Positions 43,101-52,220 of a stretch of DNA of 64,000 bases are shown here, in pieces (positions within the stretch are counted from its first letter, which is position 1; every line of letters starts with the position of its first letter). The translations under genes and the position numbers were made by a program. Under the pieces are notes generated by a model. It worked only from the letters and a program-made list of their open reading frames with translations, did no database searches and had not been told where the DNA came from. Origin of the DNA: Spirochaetaceae bacterium. GTDB lineage: Bacteria > Spirochaetota > Leptospiria > Leptospirales > Leptonemataceae. The DNA lies in assembly GCA_002729885.1 (NCBI GenBank), contig PBUB01000033.1, positions 16,840 to 80,839 on the forward strand, written 5' to 3'.

Positions 43101-43994
43101 ATGTCTACATTGCCCATCTTCATCTATTCAGACAATTATAACATGGACCTGGGGGAACATGTTTTTCCCTCGGTGAAATATCGTTACATTCGGGAGGCTC
43201 TCCGTAAGGATGAACGATTCCAGGAGCATAAATTCCTGGAGCCTATCATGCTCAGCTACGAAGAAGCTGGCACGGTGCACAAAAACGCCTATCTGGAGGA
43301 TCTAAAGCAGCTCAATTTCTCCAAGCGGGTATACCGCAGTGAACTTCCTTTGAATCGAATGATAGTGGATGCATTCTTTCTTGGTTCCGGTGGCACCCTT
43401 CTGGCAGCCGAAATGGCGCTGCAACACCGGCTGGGGATGAATCTGGCTGGCGGTTTTCATCATGCTTTTGCGGATCATGCAGAAGGCTTTTGCTATCTAA
43501 ACGATGTAGCCATTGCTATTCGAGTTTTGCAGAAACAGAAAAGGATTCGTAAAGCTCTGGTCGTAGACCTGGATGTTCATCAGGGCAATGGTACAGCTCG
43601 AATATTCAGGAGCTCTCGCTCTGTGTTTACCTTTTCCATCCACGAAGAAAAAAACTATCCACCCAAGGAAAAAGGCTCCTTGAACATAGGTCTGGAAAGC
43701 GGAACCAGCGATGAGAAGTATCTGCAGACACTTGCCGATAGCCTGAAGCAGATAAAGTCCCGCTTCAAACCAGATCTTGTAGCCTATGTGGCAGGGGTGG
43801 ATCCCTACGAAAATGATCGACTGGGAGGATTGTCTGTCAGTAAAGAGGGCCTGGCCACCAGAGATAAAATGGTGCGGGATGCGTTTTCCGATATTCCCAT
43901 GTTTGCCGTTCTGGCCGGAGGTTATGCCATCAATACCCAGGATACAATTGATCTGCACGTTCAAACCTGTGAGGTTCTGGCAGGACTTCGCTAA
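43101..43994 (+). CDS. Histone deacetylase-superfamily zinc hydrolase (acetylpolyamine amidohydrolase-like)
   Basis: 297 residues from ATG 43101 (MSTLPIFIYSDNYNMDLGEH); the frame is open upstream but lacks a domain there. GGFHHAFADHAEGFCYLNDV carries the catalytic HH pair, VVDLDVHQGNGTARIF gives zinc ligands Asp and His, and AYVAGVDPYENDRLGG gives the second zinc Asp. VLAGGYA closes the active site. Bacterial members deacetylate polyamines, acetoin-pathway enzymes or other lysine substrates. The stop overlaps the next start (TAATG), so a functional link with the unknown downstream protein is likely. Confidence 0.9.
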   Translation: MSTLPIFIYSDNYNMDLGEHVFPSVKYRYIREALRKDERFQEHKFLEPIMLSYEEAGTVHKNAYLEDLKQLNFSKRVYRSELPLNRMIVDAFFLGSGGTLLAAEMALQHRLGMNLAGGFHHAFADHAEGFCYLNDVAIAIRVLQKQKRIRKALVVDLDVHQGNGTARIFRSSRSVFTFSIHEEKNYPPKEKGSLNIGLESGTSDEKYLQTLADSLKQIKSRFKPDLVAYVAGVDPYENDRLGGLSVSKEGLATRDKMVRDAFSDIPMFAVLAGGYAINTQDTIDLHVQTCEVLAGLR

Positions 43995-44881
43995 TGGGAT
44001 TGTTTGGTGATTCAGATAAGGCCAGCCGAAGGGAGGGCGGTTCGGATAAAGAAATCGAACTGCCCAATCTGGAGCCACTGGATATTGAAGAGGATCTGCA
44101 TGGCGGACCCTTGATCAAGAATCCAGATGGTGAGGTTCGCATCTTTGGTAAGTTTTCGGAGATCGAGATCCGGGAGCTAATGGAATGGTCCGGCATCTTC
44201 GCTGAGCTGAAAGAGAAAGGCTATTCCGATCCTCTTCTGGAACTTCATTATCTTTCCGATCTGGATCAAAGAATTTTCGTAAAAGATCCTGAATCCGATA
44301 TGGTGCTCATCCATATTCGCCTGAAGGTTTCCTACTTTCGATTCAGGCTGCATCCTGGAGCTCCTCAAAAGAAGCTACTTTACATCGACTGGCTCTTGAC
44401 CCAGCACCCAAGAAGTAAAAACATTCGCCCGGATCGATTGTTCCCAGGACAGAACGCTCCGGGACTGGGAATATTTTCGCAGATCAGCGACTTCATTACG
44501 AACCTGGCCCTGGGAGTGGGGGCCAGGGGAGCCTTTAATATTCCGGAGTACTTTCATGATGCACTTTTGTTTCACCGTGAATTTCGCTTCTATGACCCAG
44601 CCACCGAAGCTTTCTTTCGCGGTTTGATTCGCGACCTTCGCAGGCACGGTGCCCGGGAAATCTCCAGAGCACTTTCCGAAGGTAGAGTGAGAGATGGGAA
44701 TGCAGAGCCTGTGCGCTGGGTTCCAGGGGAAATGATATCTATTCTAGATCCAGAACTGGAAGAGATCATCTGGTCCAAGGATTATTTTACTCGTGTGGTT
44801 CGCCAGTTGAAGAGAATTGAATTTATGATTATTCCTCAAGAGCAGATGCCTTCGGAAGAAAAAAGTCCGGGCGCAGAATAG
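43994..44881 (+). CDS. Unknown protein coupled to the deacetylase homologue
   Basis: 295 residues. The ATG overlaps the deacetylase stop in TAATG. An acidic, low-complexity N-terminus (MGLFGDSDKASRREGGSDKE) precedes a compact domain with LIHIRLKVSYFRFRLHPGAP and YIDWLLTQHPRSKNIRPDRL, then a helical C-terminus with FRGLIRDLRRHGAREISRAL. The first four residues MGLFG could be an N-terminal membrane-binding patch, but this is a guess. No family is recognised. The tight coupling suggests it is a partner or substrate of the deacetylase. Confidence 0.7.
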   Translation: MGLFGDSDKASRREGGSDKEIELPNLEPLDIEEDLHGGPLIKNPDGEVRIFGKFSEIEIRELMEWSGIFAELKEKGYSDPLLELHYLSDLDQRIFVKDPESDMVLIHIRLKVSYFRFRLHPGAPQKKLLYIDWLLTQHPRSKNIRPDRLFPGQNAPGLGIFSQISDFITNLALGVGARGAFNIPEYFHDALLFHREFRFYDPATEAFFRGLIRDLRRHGAREISRALSEGRVRDGNAEPVRWVPGEMISILDPELEEIIWSKDYFTRVVRQLKRIEFMIIPQEQMPSEEKSPGAE

Positions 44882-44980
44882 ATTAAGCTGAGTCGGATCA
44901 GAAAATCTCGGTCAAGATTCTAATTTGCCTGGAACTCTGTTGGAGCTCTATTTCGTGCGGATGGCGCCCGGCACTCCAGG

Positions 44981-46645
44981 TTAGCGTCCGGGAATGGAAA
45001 CGGATTCAAAGCAGCTCTGATTTCTTCCGCTTTCCTTTGCCTGATACAGTAATTTGTCCGCCCGGGCATAAAAATCAGCCAGCTTTTCTCCCGGGATGTA
45101 GCGAGTAGCACCAATCGAAAGTGTGAACTGAATCGGTTCCGGATCCCATTCAATCTCCAGTTGTTCCACAGATTTGCGCAGTTCTTCTGAAATTTCGCGA
45201 TACCGGGAAGCGAATTCGTTTCGCATCAGTATCATGAATTCTTCGCCTCCGGTTCTTGCTGCGGTTACTCCATCGGTTTCCATACTCTTTAATTCTGCGG
45301 CCAGGACTTCCAGAACCCGGTCGCCGGCCTGGTGTCCCAGAGAATCATTGATCTGTTTGAATAGATCCAGATCCATCTGTAAAATGGCAGGGGGAGTCTT
45401 GTCCCGGACGGCACTTTCCAGAACAGCGAAGAATCTCCTTCGATTGAATAGCCCGGTAAGAGGATCTGTGGTGGCCATAAGATTCAATCGGGCTTCATAC
45501 CGGAACTTGAATATCGCAGCAGACAGGGCGGGCACCAGCAGTTGCAATATCCTGCGTTCTCTGGATTTGAATCGACTGGCCTTTCTGAGTATTAGCACCA
45601 GTCCTCGCCGATTTTTTTCATAGAGTACCGAAGCGGCCAGGCATCCTCTGTATTCTCCGGGCTTGATTCCGGGCACAAGCTGAGGTAATGCATCCATATT
45701 ACGAATCAGAAGTGCTCCTTCTTTTCGCAGGGCTGGATCAAATTCCCAGGGATCCACAGAATTTACCTGACCCACCAGGTCCTTCAATGTCCCTTCTACA
45801 AAGGCAATCCGCGATCCAGAGTCCTCCTCTGTAATCATCAAGCAATCGTCTGCTTCTATCAGTTCCAGGGCCCCTCTCAGTGCACGATGGATGGTTTCTT
45901 CCGGGCCCGGAACTCGTAGCAGATCCATAAGCAGTGAGTTGATGCTTCGGTTGATTTCCAGGGCATTTCGCAGTCGATTCTGATTCCTGTGCTCCCGGTG
46001 CATATCCTGGAGCACTACCAGTACCTGACCGGATTCGCTTTGAATGGGAATGCAATGAATATCCAGAACGGACTGGGCCAGGCTTACAGGCCCCACATGA
46101 ATGCTCTTGCCCTGTTCCAGAGCCCGGCTCCAGGGAGCGTGCTCCTGAGGCCTTCGCCGATTCGCACGGTCTCTGGACTGAGACCATACCCTGTTCAGAT
46201 TCGTAAACCCGGAAGATGACAGATCCAGCAGCTTTCGTCCTGCCGGATTGCATTTTAGAATATTGCCATTTGTGTCCAGAAGCAGAATTCCAAACGGAAT
46301 GAGGTTCTGAAGTTGAACCATGGAAGGAAGCTCCTCTTCCTTCTTCCAGATCATAAGTATGCGGTACTGATCCCCGGGAAGAACGCTGGCCAGTAAAGAG
46401 CAACCTACCACCGGGGAGTGAAATACAAATGCAGATACTTCGTCTGATTCCAGAGAAGTGTGTAACCATTGCTCGGGAATGGCTGGCAGCAATTCCTTCA
46501 ATGACCTGGACTCCGGCTTCTGGTTCCCGATCAGGCTACGAAACATGGAATTGCTATGATACACAATTCCATCCCGGTCCAGGAGAACAGCTGCCTCTTC
46601 CAGGGAGTTTAGCAACTGGCGGTGATTTTCGGCCCGATCAGCCAT
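44981..46645 (-). CDS. Diguanylate cyclase with two PAS domains and a GAF-like domain
   Basis: 554 residues from ATG 46645 (MADRAENHRQLLNSLEEAAV); the open frame extends to 46726 into the divergent mtnP region. PAS domains are near 1-95 (LLDRDGIVYHSNSMFRSLIG) and 110-220 (GILLLDTNGNILKCNPAGRK). A GAF-like domain covers about 250-385. The GGDEF domain occupies the last 165 residues, with TDPLTGLFNRRRFFAVLE and an intact ARTGGEEFMIL site. The inhibitory RxxD site is missing (TDGV is there), so product feedback may be absent. No membrane segment. It likely feeds the PilZ protein and motility control. Confidence 0.87.
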   Translation of the reverse strand: MADRAENHRQLLNSLEEAAVLLDRDGIVYHSNSMFRSLIGNQKPESRSLKELLPAIPEQWLHTSLESDEVSAFVFHSPVVGCSLLASVLPGDQYRILMIWKKEEELPSMVQLQNLIPFGILLLDTNGNILKCNPAGRKLLDLSSSGFTNLNRVWSQSRDRANRRRPQEHAPWSRALEQGKSIHVGPVSLAQSVLDIHCIPIQSESGQVLVVLQDMHREHRNQNRLRNALEINRSINSLLMDLLRVPGPEETIHRALRGALELIEADDCLMITEEDSGSRIAFVEGTLKDLVGQVNSVDPWEFDPALRKEGALLIRNMDALPQLVPGIKPGEYRGCLAASVLYEKNRRGLVLILRKASRFKSRERRILQLLVPALSAAIFKFRYEARLNLMATTDPLTGLFNRRRFFAVLESAVRDKTPPAILQMDLDLFKQINDSLGHQAGDRVLEVLAAELKSMETDGVTAARTGGEEFMILMRNEFASRYREISEELRKSVEQLEIEWDPEPIQFTLSIGATRYIPGEKLADFYARADKLLYQAKESGRNQSCFESVSIPGR

Positions 46646-46724
46646 GCAACAGTAGATTGGCTCCCAGGGATTAGGTAAAGAAAAATAAATGACACAGTCC
46701 ACTCCGCCCGTCCTCTGGAACATC

Positions 46725-47591
46725 ATGGCAGAAGAAGTTAAGCTGGCAGTGATCGGTGGGTCCGGTCTCTATGAAATGGAAGATATGAAGGTGGAGCGGG
46801 AGGTGCAACCGGATACTCCCTGGGGCAAACCATCGGATAGCATTATTGTGGGAAACCTTGATGGAATCCTGGTAGCTTTTCTTGCTCGCCATGGAAAGGG
46901 ACACTTTCTCAATCCATCGGAAATACCGGTAAGGGCCAATATTGCAGCCCTGAAATCCATGGGAGTTGAGCATATTCTTAGCTTCTCGGCAGTGGGATCA
47001 TTGCGCGAAGAGATTGCACCGGAGCACTTTGTCCTTCCCTCGCAGATTATCGATCGAACAAAGGGTATAAGACCATCCACTTTTTTCGAAGAAGGCGCCG
47101 TGGCCCATGCCATGTTTGGCGATCCTTTCAGCGAAAGCATCGCAAAGATCGTTGAGAAGCATGCACCCGCTGCTCTGGATGTACCTTTGCATAAACATAA
47201 GACCCTGGTTTGCATGGAAGGTCCTGCCTTTTCTACCCGTGCAGAGTCCGTAATGTACAGAAGCTGGGGTGCAGATATCATCAACATGAGCGTTCTTCCC
47301 GAAGCGAAGCTGGCCCGGGAAGCAGAGATCAACTACCAGATGGTATGTATGTCAACAGACTACGATTCCTGGCGCGAAGAAGAGGATAGTGTAACTGTAG
47401 AGGAAATCCTGGGCTATTTGAAATCCAATGCGAATCGCGCGAAAAAGCTGGCCCGAGCCTGCATCCCGGATCTGGCAAAGCTGGAAAATCCTACCAAAGG
47501 CACAATGCAGCATGGCATCATCACAGCTCCCGATAAGAGAGGAGCCCAGGCCATGAAAAAACTAAAATTTCTGTTCCCTGGATTGAGCTAA
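46725..47591 (+). CDS. mtnP: S-methyl-5'-thioadenosine phosphorylase
   Basis: 288 residues from ATG 46725 (MAEEVKLAVIGGSGLYEMED); an in-frame start at 46689 adds a non-conserved stretch. VAFLARHGKGHFLNPSEIPV, VCMEGPAFSTRAESVMYRSW and INMSVLPEAKLAREAEINYQ are diagnostic of MTAP rather than purine nucleoside phosphorylase. It cleaves methylthioadenosine with phosphate to adenine and methylthioribose-1-phosphate in methionine salvage. The next gene starts directly after its stop codon. Other mtn genes are not in the window. Confidence 0.93.
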   Translation: MAEEVKLAVIGGSGLYEMEDMKVEREVQPDTPWGKPSDSIIVGNLDGILVAFLARHGKGHFLNPSEIPVRANIAALKSMGVEHILSFSAVGSLREEIAPEHFVLPSQIIDRTKGIRPSTFFEEGAVAHAMFGDPFSESIAKIVEKHAPAALDVPLHKHKTLVCMEGPAFSTRAESVMYRSWGADIINMSVLPEAKLAREAEINYQMVCMSTDYDSWREEEDSVTVEEILGYLKSNANRAKKLARACIPDLAKLENPTKGTMQHGIITAPDKRGAQAMKKLKFLFPGLS

Positions 47592-48398
47592 ATGAAGGCG
47601 GGCCGAACCCTGGCCGCACTGATGCTGCCGGCCTGTTTGCTTTCCACTCCTTTGCTGGCGCAAACGGTGGGTAGCCCGTCGTCTCTTGAAGAAAAAAAGC
47701 CTACGCCCAGGGATCCCCGCTATACAGCTCCTCTGGTGCCTCCCTACTTGCGTGATCTGGAAACCGATGATGCTACTCAGTTGCTTCTCGATCCGGAATC
47801 GGTGCAGGAGCAAAGCGAAAGCTACACAGATGTAGAAGAAAGGGGAAGAGAAGAGATTCGCACCATGAATCGCCTGGAAATGGAAGGGGATCGTAAGTAT
47901 CTGGAGGATCGCTATCTTCAGCAATACGGAATGGATTCCTACGACTATCGCTATACCTACTCGGAAACATATAAAGAGGATGGCTGGCGGCGGGTGCAGA
48001 TTACATTTTTTCTATCCCTGCCTATCACAGCCGGATTCAGCTATGGAGCCATGAGTCTGGCCAAGCAGTCCTCCGGGGAATCCAACAAATTCACAGGGCC
48101 TCAGACAGCTGCTCTGGCCGGTCTTTCCATTCTTTTTTCTGGACTCATCTCCTGGTATGACTATGAGAACTGGACGGACTGGAAAAAAGAAAATGAGCTG
48201 AGTTATCTTATTCCACGTCGCACAGCAAACGATGGCCATACCTCATCCCCGGGATCCGGCCACTCATCGGGTCACAATGGACAGTTTCATCCAATGTGGA
48301 TCGCTCCTGCATATTCCGGTAATGCAACTGCCGGTCCAGGATTTGGCGAATCCAGAGATTATGGTAGCGCCGGTCTGGGCTATAGCTGGAGGTTTTGA
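47592..48398 (+). CDS. Secreted membrane-associated protein of unknown function
   Basis: 268 residues. An N-terminal signal peptide (AGRTLAALMLPACLLSTPLL) ends near LLAQ. A charged region with many tyrosines follows (YGMDSYDYRYTYSETYKEDG), then two hydrophobic segments near 140-160 and 175-195, resembling a hairpin anchored in the membrane. The C-terminus is Gly/Ser/His-rich (HTSSPGSGHSSGHNGQFHP). The ATG follows the mtnP stop with no gap and the stop overlaps the crotonase ATG, so the three are one transcript. No family is recognised. Confidence 0.65.
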   Translation: MKAGRTLAALMLPACLLSTPLLAQTVGSPSSLEEKKPTPRDPRYTAPLVPPYLRDLETDDATQLLLDPESVQEQSESYTDVEERGREEIRTMNRLEMEGDRKYLEDRYLQQYGMDSYDYRYTYSETYKEDGWRRVQITFFLSLPITAGFSYGAMSLAKQSSGESNKFTGPQTAALAGLSILFSGLISWYDYENWTDWKKENELSYLIPRRTANDGHTSSPGSGHSSGHNGQFHPMWIAPAYSGNATAGPGFGESRDYGSAGLGYSWRF

Positions 48399-49213
48399 TG
48401 TCTGAGACGTCTGAATTGATTACAAGGACTCATGATGTAGAAGGCGGGCATGGAAAGATCTTCGAGATCATGATGAATCGTCCGGAGCTTCACAATGCGG
48501 TAAACGGAGCCATGTCGCATCTGTTTCTGGAAGCCTGGAAACGATTCCGAGATGATGATTCCCTGGGGGTCTGTATTCTACATGGTGCAGGTAACAAATC
48601 ATTCTGCGCTGGAGCTGACCTTACGGCTCTGGAAACCCTGGTGGATGTAAATGCCAGTCCCGATCAAAAAGCGAACTATCCGAAAACGGATCCAGGTCCT
48701 CTGGGTGGCTCGCGAATCGTTCAAAAGAAGCCTGTCATTACAATGAGTCAGGGCTATACCTATGCCGGCGGACTGGAGCTCTTCTGCCACGGCCATATTC
48801 GCATCGCAGAGAAGCAGGCACTATTCTCGGTGGCCTGTCGTCGGTGGGGGGTACCTTTGATCGATGGAGGAAGTGTTTATCTTCCCAGGTTGCTGGGCAC
48901 TGGAAATGCACTGCCATTAATCATTACCGGGCAGCGAATTAGAGCCCAGAGAGCCCGGGAGATTGGTCTGGTCTGGGAAGTGACCGAAAAAGGCAGGGGA
49001 CTGAAGAGAGCCTTTCGCATGGCTGAACAGATATTGCAGCAGCCGGTGGATGCATTGCGAGCGGATCTTGCATCTGCTATTGAAGGATTGAATCTTACCC
49101 TGGAAGAAGCCCTGCAACGGGAAGCAGCCAATACCTATCCGGTGATCGAAAGCGAAAGCATGAAACGTGGTGTGGAAGATTTTCAGGCAGGCAAGCGCTT
49201 CTGGTTTCTATGA
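48398..49213 (+). CDS. Enoyl-CoA hydratase/isomerase (crotonase family)
   Basis: 271 residues from ATG 48398, in the overlap TGATG with the previous stop. Crotonase landmarks: GAGNKSFCAGADLTALE for the first oxyanion loop and GYTYAGGLELFCHGHIRIAE for the second with the first catalytic Glu. At the second glutamate position the sequence reads ALFSVACRRWGVPLIDGG, so that Glu is missing, as in the crotonase subgroup with CRRxGVPLxDGG. A hydratase of the classic type is therefore unlikely; isomerase, hydrolase or dehydratase activity on an acyl-CoA is possible. It differs from the left-edge crotonase, which keeps both acidic residues. Confidence 0.87.
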   Translation: MSETSELITRTHDVEGGHGKIFEIMMNRPELHNAVNGAMSHLFLEAWKRFRDDDSLGVCILHGAGNKSFCAGADLTALETLVDVNASPDQKANYPKTDPGPLGGSRIVQKKPVITMSQGYTYAGGLELFCHGHIRIAEKQALFSVACRRWGVPLIDGGSVYLPRLLGTGNALPLIITGQRIRAQRAREIGLVWEVTEKGRGLKRAFRMAEQILQQPVDALRADLASAIEGLNLTLEEALQREAANTYPVIESESMKRGVEDFQAGKRFWFL

Positions 49214-49362
49214 TGCAGTCTGGCCTTTCGTCTGGCTTTTTCTCCCGGTCACCGAACCCATCAAAACTGTTCCATCGCGCAGCTGGTCCACTGGGAGCCT
49301 AGCTTTTACAGTAAATTTGGTCCGGCTTTTTCCTCTGTATCTATTATCCACGACCCGATCTA

Positions 49363-50391
49363 TCACTCTGAAGCCTCTTCAAAGTGCTTAAAAAGAAATT
49401 CATTCAATGCCTGGACGGATGTGGCCGTGGTAATATGGCCTGTATCCCAGACTTCTACAACTGTGCCTTTGTAGGCCGGACCCTGAACTTGAATTCGGGT
49501 AATCCGGTCGTATCTTGCAAGTAGGGGTATCACATTCGCAGGCTCATCGTTCCATCTGGCAGAGAAATCAAGAGTCCTTTTTAAGGTCTCTGCTTTTTCA
49601 AGTGCAGCAGGATGGGCTGGCGATCCGTGCAGGAATGCATCTGCGAATTTTGTTCCTGCTACCACAGGAAGATAAAGATCTGCGGTATTGAAATGCATGC
49701 GATGCAGGTTGGTGGTGTAACCGCCCATGCTGAGTCCCGCCACGACAATGAAGGGACTTCCGGATTTTCGCATGGCCTGGACCAGAGATTCATCCACCCT
49801 GCATACGGTGGCCAGAACGGCCAGAAAGCGAGACACAGTGCTGGATCCTTCTGCCAGCTCTCCGCGACTTGTAGTGTGGAACGGTGCTTTTACCACCAGG
49901 ATGTTTGCCTGCGGATCGTACGGACCCGATTGAACGATTCCGCGAATTAAAGCATCGAATGGAATCTGAGATGCTCCATGATTATAGATAAATGTAGGCG
50001 AATCCGGGCCTATCCATTTGAGTGCCAGAACCCCTGTTTGCATGGGACCATCCAGAGTGTTGACAGTGAATTCCTGTAACCCTGGCTCATCGATCTCTGG
50101 TAGATAGAATTGAATGTTTCGCAGATGCTCTTCTATCGATGCACTTTCTACGCCATCTCTAAAGAATCGTTGCGCCTGCGAAGAGGCCAGGCCAAACACA
50201 AGATCGTCGATTCCTGCATGCATATTCCAGGACATTTCCACTTGCGAAAGGTCCTTTCCTGGCACTCTTTCCTTCTTTACGTTTCTGTACTCCGGGTTCT
50301 GGACTGCGAAGACCAGAAGTGCAAAGGCAATTACCAGAATTGCCAGAAAAGCAGCTGATGCGATAAGCAGTGTTTTCTTTAACTTACTCAT
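49363..50391 (-). CDS. Membrane-anchored alpha/beta hydrolase-like protein
   Basis: 342 residues. One N-terminal membrane anchor (LLIASAAFLAILVIAFALLV) puts the rest in the periplasm. SPTFIYNHGASQIPF is the oxyanion strand, VVAGLSMGGYTTN holds the nucleophile serine in GLSMGG, and VWDTGHITTATSV supplies the catalytic histidine near the C-terminus. This is the layout of esterase or lipase-type alpha/beta hydrolases. The substrate is unknown. Unlike the hydrolase at 659-1528 it uses serine, not aspartate. It faces the membrane protein gene upstream on the same strand across a 234-base gap without a visible gene. Confidence 0.75.
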   Translation of the reverse strand: MSKLKKTLLIASAAFLAILVIAFALLVFAVQNPEYRNVKKERVPGKDLSQVEMSWNMHAGIDDLVFGLASSQAQRFFRDGVESASIEEHLRNIQFYLPEIDEPGLQEFTVNTLDGPMQTGVLALKWIGPDSPTFIYNHGASQIPFDALIRGIVQSGPYDPQANILVVKAPFHTTSRGELAEGSSTVSRFLAVLATVCRVDESLVQAMRKSGSPFIVVAGLSMGGYTTNLHRMHFNTADLYLPVVAGTKFADAFLHGSPAHPAALEKAETLKRTLDFSARWNDEPANVIPLLARYDRITRIQVQGPAYKGTVVEVWDTGHITTATSVQALNEFLFKHFEEASE

Positions 50392-50625
50392 ACGGGCCTT
50401 AAGTGGTTTTCGCGTATACCATCGGTTTGGCCTTTAGCTGCAGGTTTCAGCTTCAGGCCAGCGCTTTGCACAAATATCACCGTCCAGGGTCCCGCCCATG
50501 CACTGGCCACACCGGGCCGCCCAGGTCGGAAGGGAAGGCCAACCGTACCCGGCTGAAACCAGGTCCGGACCATCCTCCATGATGCCAGTGGATGGTCCGC
50601 AAACTACGAAACTGTCTGGGACCGC

Positions 50626-51009
50626 TCAGTCGTAGGCTCTGGTCAAAACCCAGACGCTTATTGCAATTTGTATCTGGGCCAGCAATTGAAGAAGCCATAT
50701 CCAGAAGGCACCGCTGGCCAGAGCCAGGGTTGGAGCGCTGAATATGAAGTTCGCAAGCACTATTCGAATAACCCAGAATACAAATACTACCATGGCCGCC
50801 CGGTACAGGGTCTTTCGACTGGCATGGGTGAAAAGAGCTGCAAGAAGGATTACTCCGCAGATGATCTCTATTACTCCAAACAATTGTTCCAGAAGGATGT
50901 TGTTGTTATTCAGGCTGAAGATTCCTTCTTCAATGGAAGGCAGGACTCCCAGGATACCCAGGACCAGAAAGAAAAGACCTGTGATAATTCGAAGAGCTTT
51001 GATGGGCAT
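50626..51009 (-). CDS. Small integral membrane protein, four segments
   Basis: 127 residues with four hydrophobic stretches: ALRIITGLFFLVLGILGVLP, LFGVIEIICGVILLAALF, AAMVVFVFWVIRIVLANFIF and the C-terminal WIWLLQLLAQIQIAISVWVL. The only charged spots are short loops. The shape is like DoxX or DUF4345-type proteins, but no motif confirms either. The start at 51009 is followed upstream by an ordinary spacer of about 120 bases before fliO on the opposite strand. Confidence 0.65.
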   Translation of the reverse strand: MPIKALRIITGLFFLVLGILGVLPSIEEGIFSLNNNNILLEQLFGVIEIICGVILLAALFTHASRKTLYRAAMVVFVFWVIRIVLANFIFSAPTLALASGAFWIWLLQLLAQIQIAISVWVLTRAYD

Positions 51010-51134
51010 AATTCACTCCATGGAGAGCTTCCAGGGGAAAGCTCCGTAATGATGCATTGAGTTGCCCGGCAGGGGCCAATCCGGCAATGAAAAAAGGATT
51101 GCCAGGCTGAATTTAGCTCTCATGTTTCGAAATA

Positions 51135-52058
51135 ATGCGACATAATATCACATTGCGGGGCTTACCGGTCCGGGTACGGGCAGTCCTCGGGTTATTGTTT
51201 CTTTTTGCTTTCGTTTCGGTGCATGCAGAAGGAGAGAAGAAGTCTCCGGATGGCTCCCAGGCCAAAAAGGAGCAGTCATCATCCGAGAATCAGCAAAACA
51301 AGAAGAGCGGTAAGGAATCCGAATCGGGCAATCCGGCAGGCATGGATGATATCGATCGGGCCTGGATGGAAAGTATTCGTGGAGAGGAGAGTCCAGAAGG
51401 TCGCAGTTTCTCCAATCCAGGTACAGAGTCCGTCGAGAAAGGAGATTCCAGCCCGGAATCCAGCCAGAATGAGTCGGAGTCCGGAAATAGCCCCACGGCA
51501 TCCAGGATGTTTGCCCAGGAGGAAGGACCGTCCTTCTTTTCACTGTTTATTCGATTTGTACTTTTTATGGGTCTGATGGCCGGCGGTTTCTATGGACTTG
51601 TGCGGTTCATGAAAAAGAAATCAGGCATTGTTTCCAGTAGCTCCGGCGGTCCTCTTCGAGTAGTGGCTTCTATTAGCCTTATGCCCGGTAAGTACATGCA
51701 GGTCGTAGATATGGCCGGTCAGCTAATGGTGCTGGGAGTAAGCGACCATGGCGTGCGGTTGATTCAAACAGTAGAAGATGCCACAGTGGCCGATCGCATT
51801 CGTCTCTGGGAAGAGAACAAGCCCGAGCCTGCGGACAATTTCCTGAACGGGCTTCAGGGACTACTCAAGAGTACGGATTTCAGGCTCTGGAAGCCCCGAA
51901 ACGAAGGCCGAAGCAACCGATCTGATTTCCAGGCTATCCTGAAAGGTCGAGCTCCGGATGACGATGTGCCCATGGAAGACCTGGAAGACCTGCTGAAGCA
52001 GCAGAATCGTCGACTGAGAGCTGTGAGCAAACCTCGTCCCGCGGAAGACTCTCCCTGA
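51135..52058 (+). CDS. fliO: Flagellar biosynthesis protein FliO
   Basis: 307 residues, longer than enterobacterial FliO. A signal-like segment (VLGLLFLFAFVSVHAEG) is followed by a disordered Ser/Glu/Asn-rich region to residue 125. The single membrane segment is SLFIRFVLFMGLMAGGFYGL, and the conserved FliO cytoplasmic domain begins LRVVASISLMPGKYMQVVDM with VLGVSDHGVRLIQTV. FliO helps assemble the FliP/Q/R export gate. The first codon lies in ATGCGACATAAT, which occurs again before fliP. It is the first gene of the fliO-fliP-fliQ-fliR-flhB-flhA set. Confidence 0.9.
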   Translation: MRHNITLRGLPVRVRAVLGLLFLFAFVSVHAEGEKKSPDGSQAKKEQSSSENQQNKKSGKESESGNPAGMDDIDRAWMESIRGEESPEGRSFSNPGTESVEKGDSSPESSQNESESGNSPTASRMFAQEEGPSFFSLFIRFVLFMGLMAGGFYGLVRFMKKKSGIVSSSSGGPLRVVASISLMPGKYMQVVDMAGQLMVLGVSDHGVRLIQTVEDATVADRIRLWEENKPEPADNFLNGLQGLLKSTDFRLWKPRNEGRSNRSDFQAILKGRAPDDDVPMEDLEDLLKQQNRRLRAVSKPRPAEDSP

Positions 52059-52152
52059 GAAGTGGTCCTCCGGAATGTAGCCGGCTTTTATGCCGGGCAG
52101 CTATTCTTTGAATCGGTTGCCTGGCCGCCCTGAGTATCGGCCAATCAGAAAT

Positions 52153-52164
52153 ATGCGACATAAT
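52153..52164 (+). repeat. 12-base element shared by the fliO and fliP upstream regions
   Basis: ATGCGACATAAT occurs at 51135-51146 (the fliO start) and at 52153-52164 (68 bases upstream of the fliP start), with flanking A/T context also similar. CATAAT could serve as a -10 box, but no matching -35 is clear. Confidence 0.4.
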
Positions 52165-52220
52165 TTTTTTTGCTTGTACGTGGGATGCCCTGTGCTACAC
52201 ACCTGCCACAGGGGTGATGT

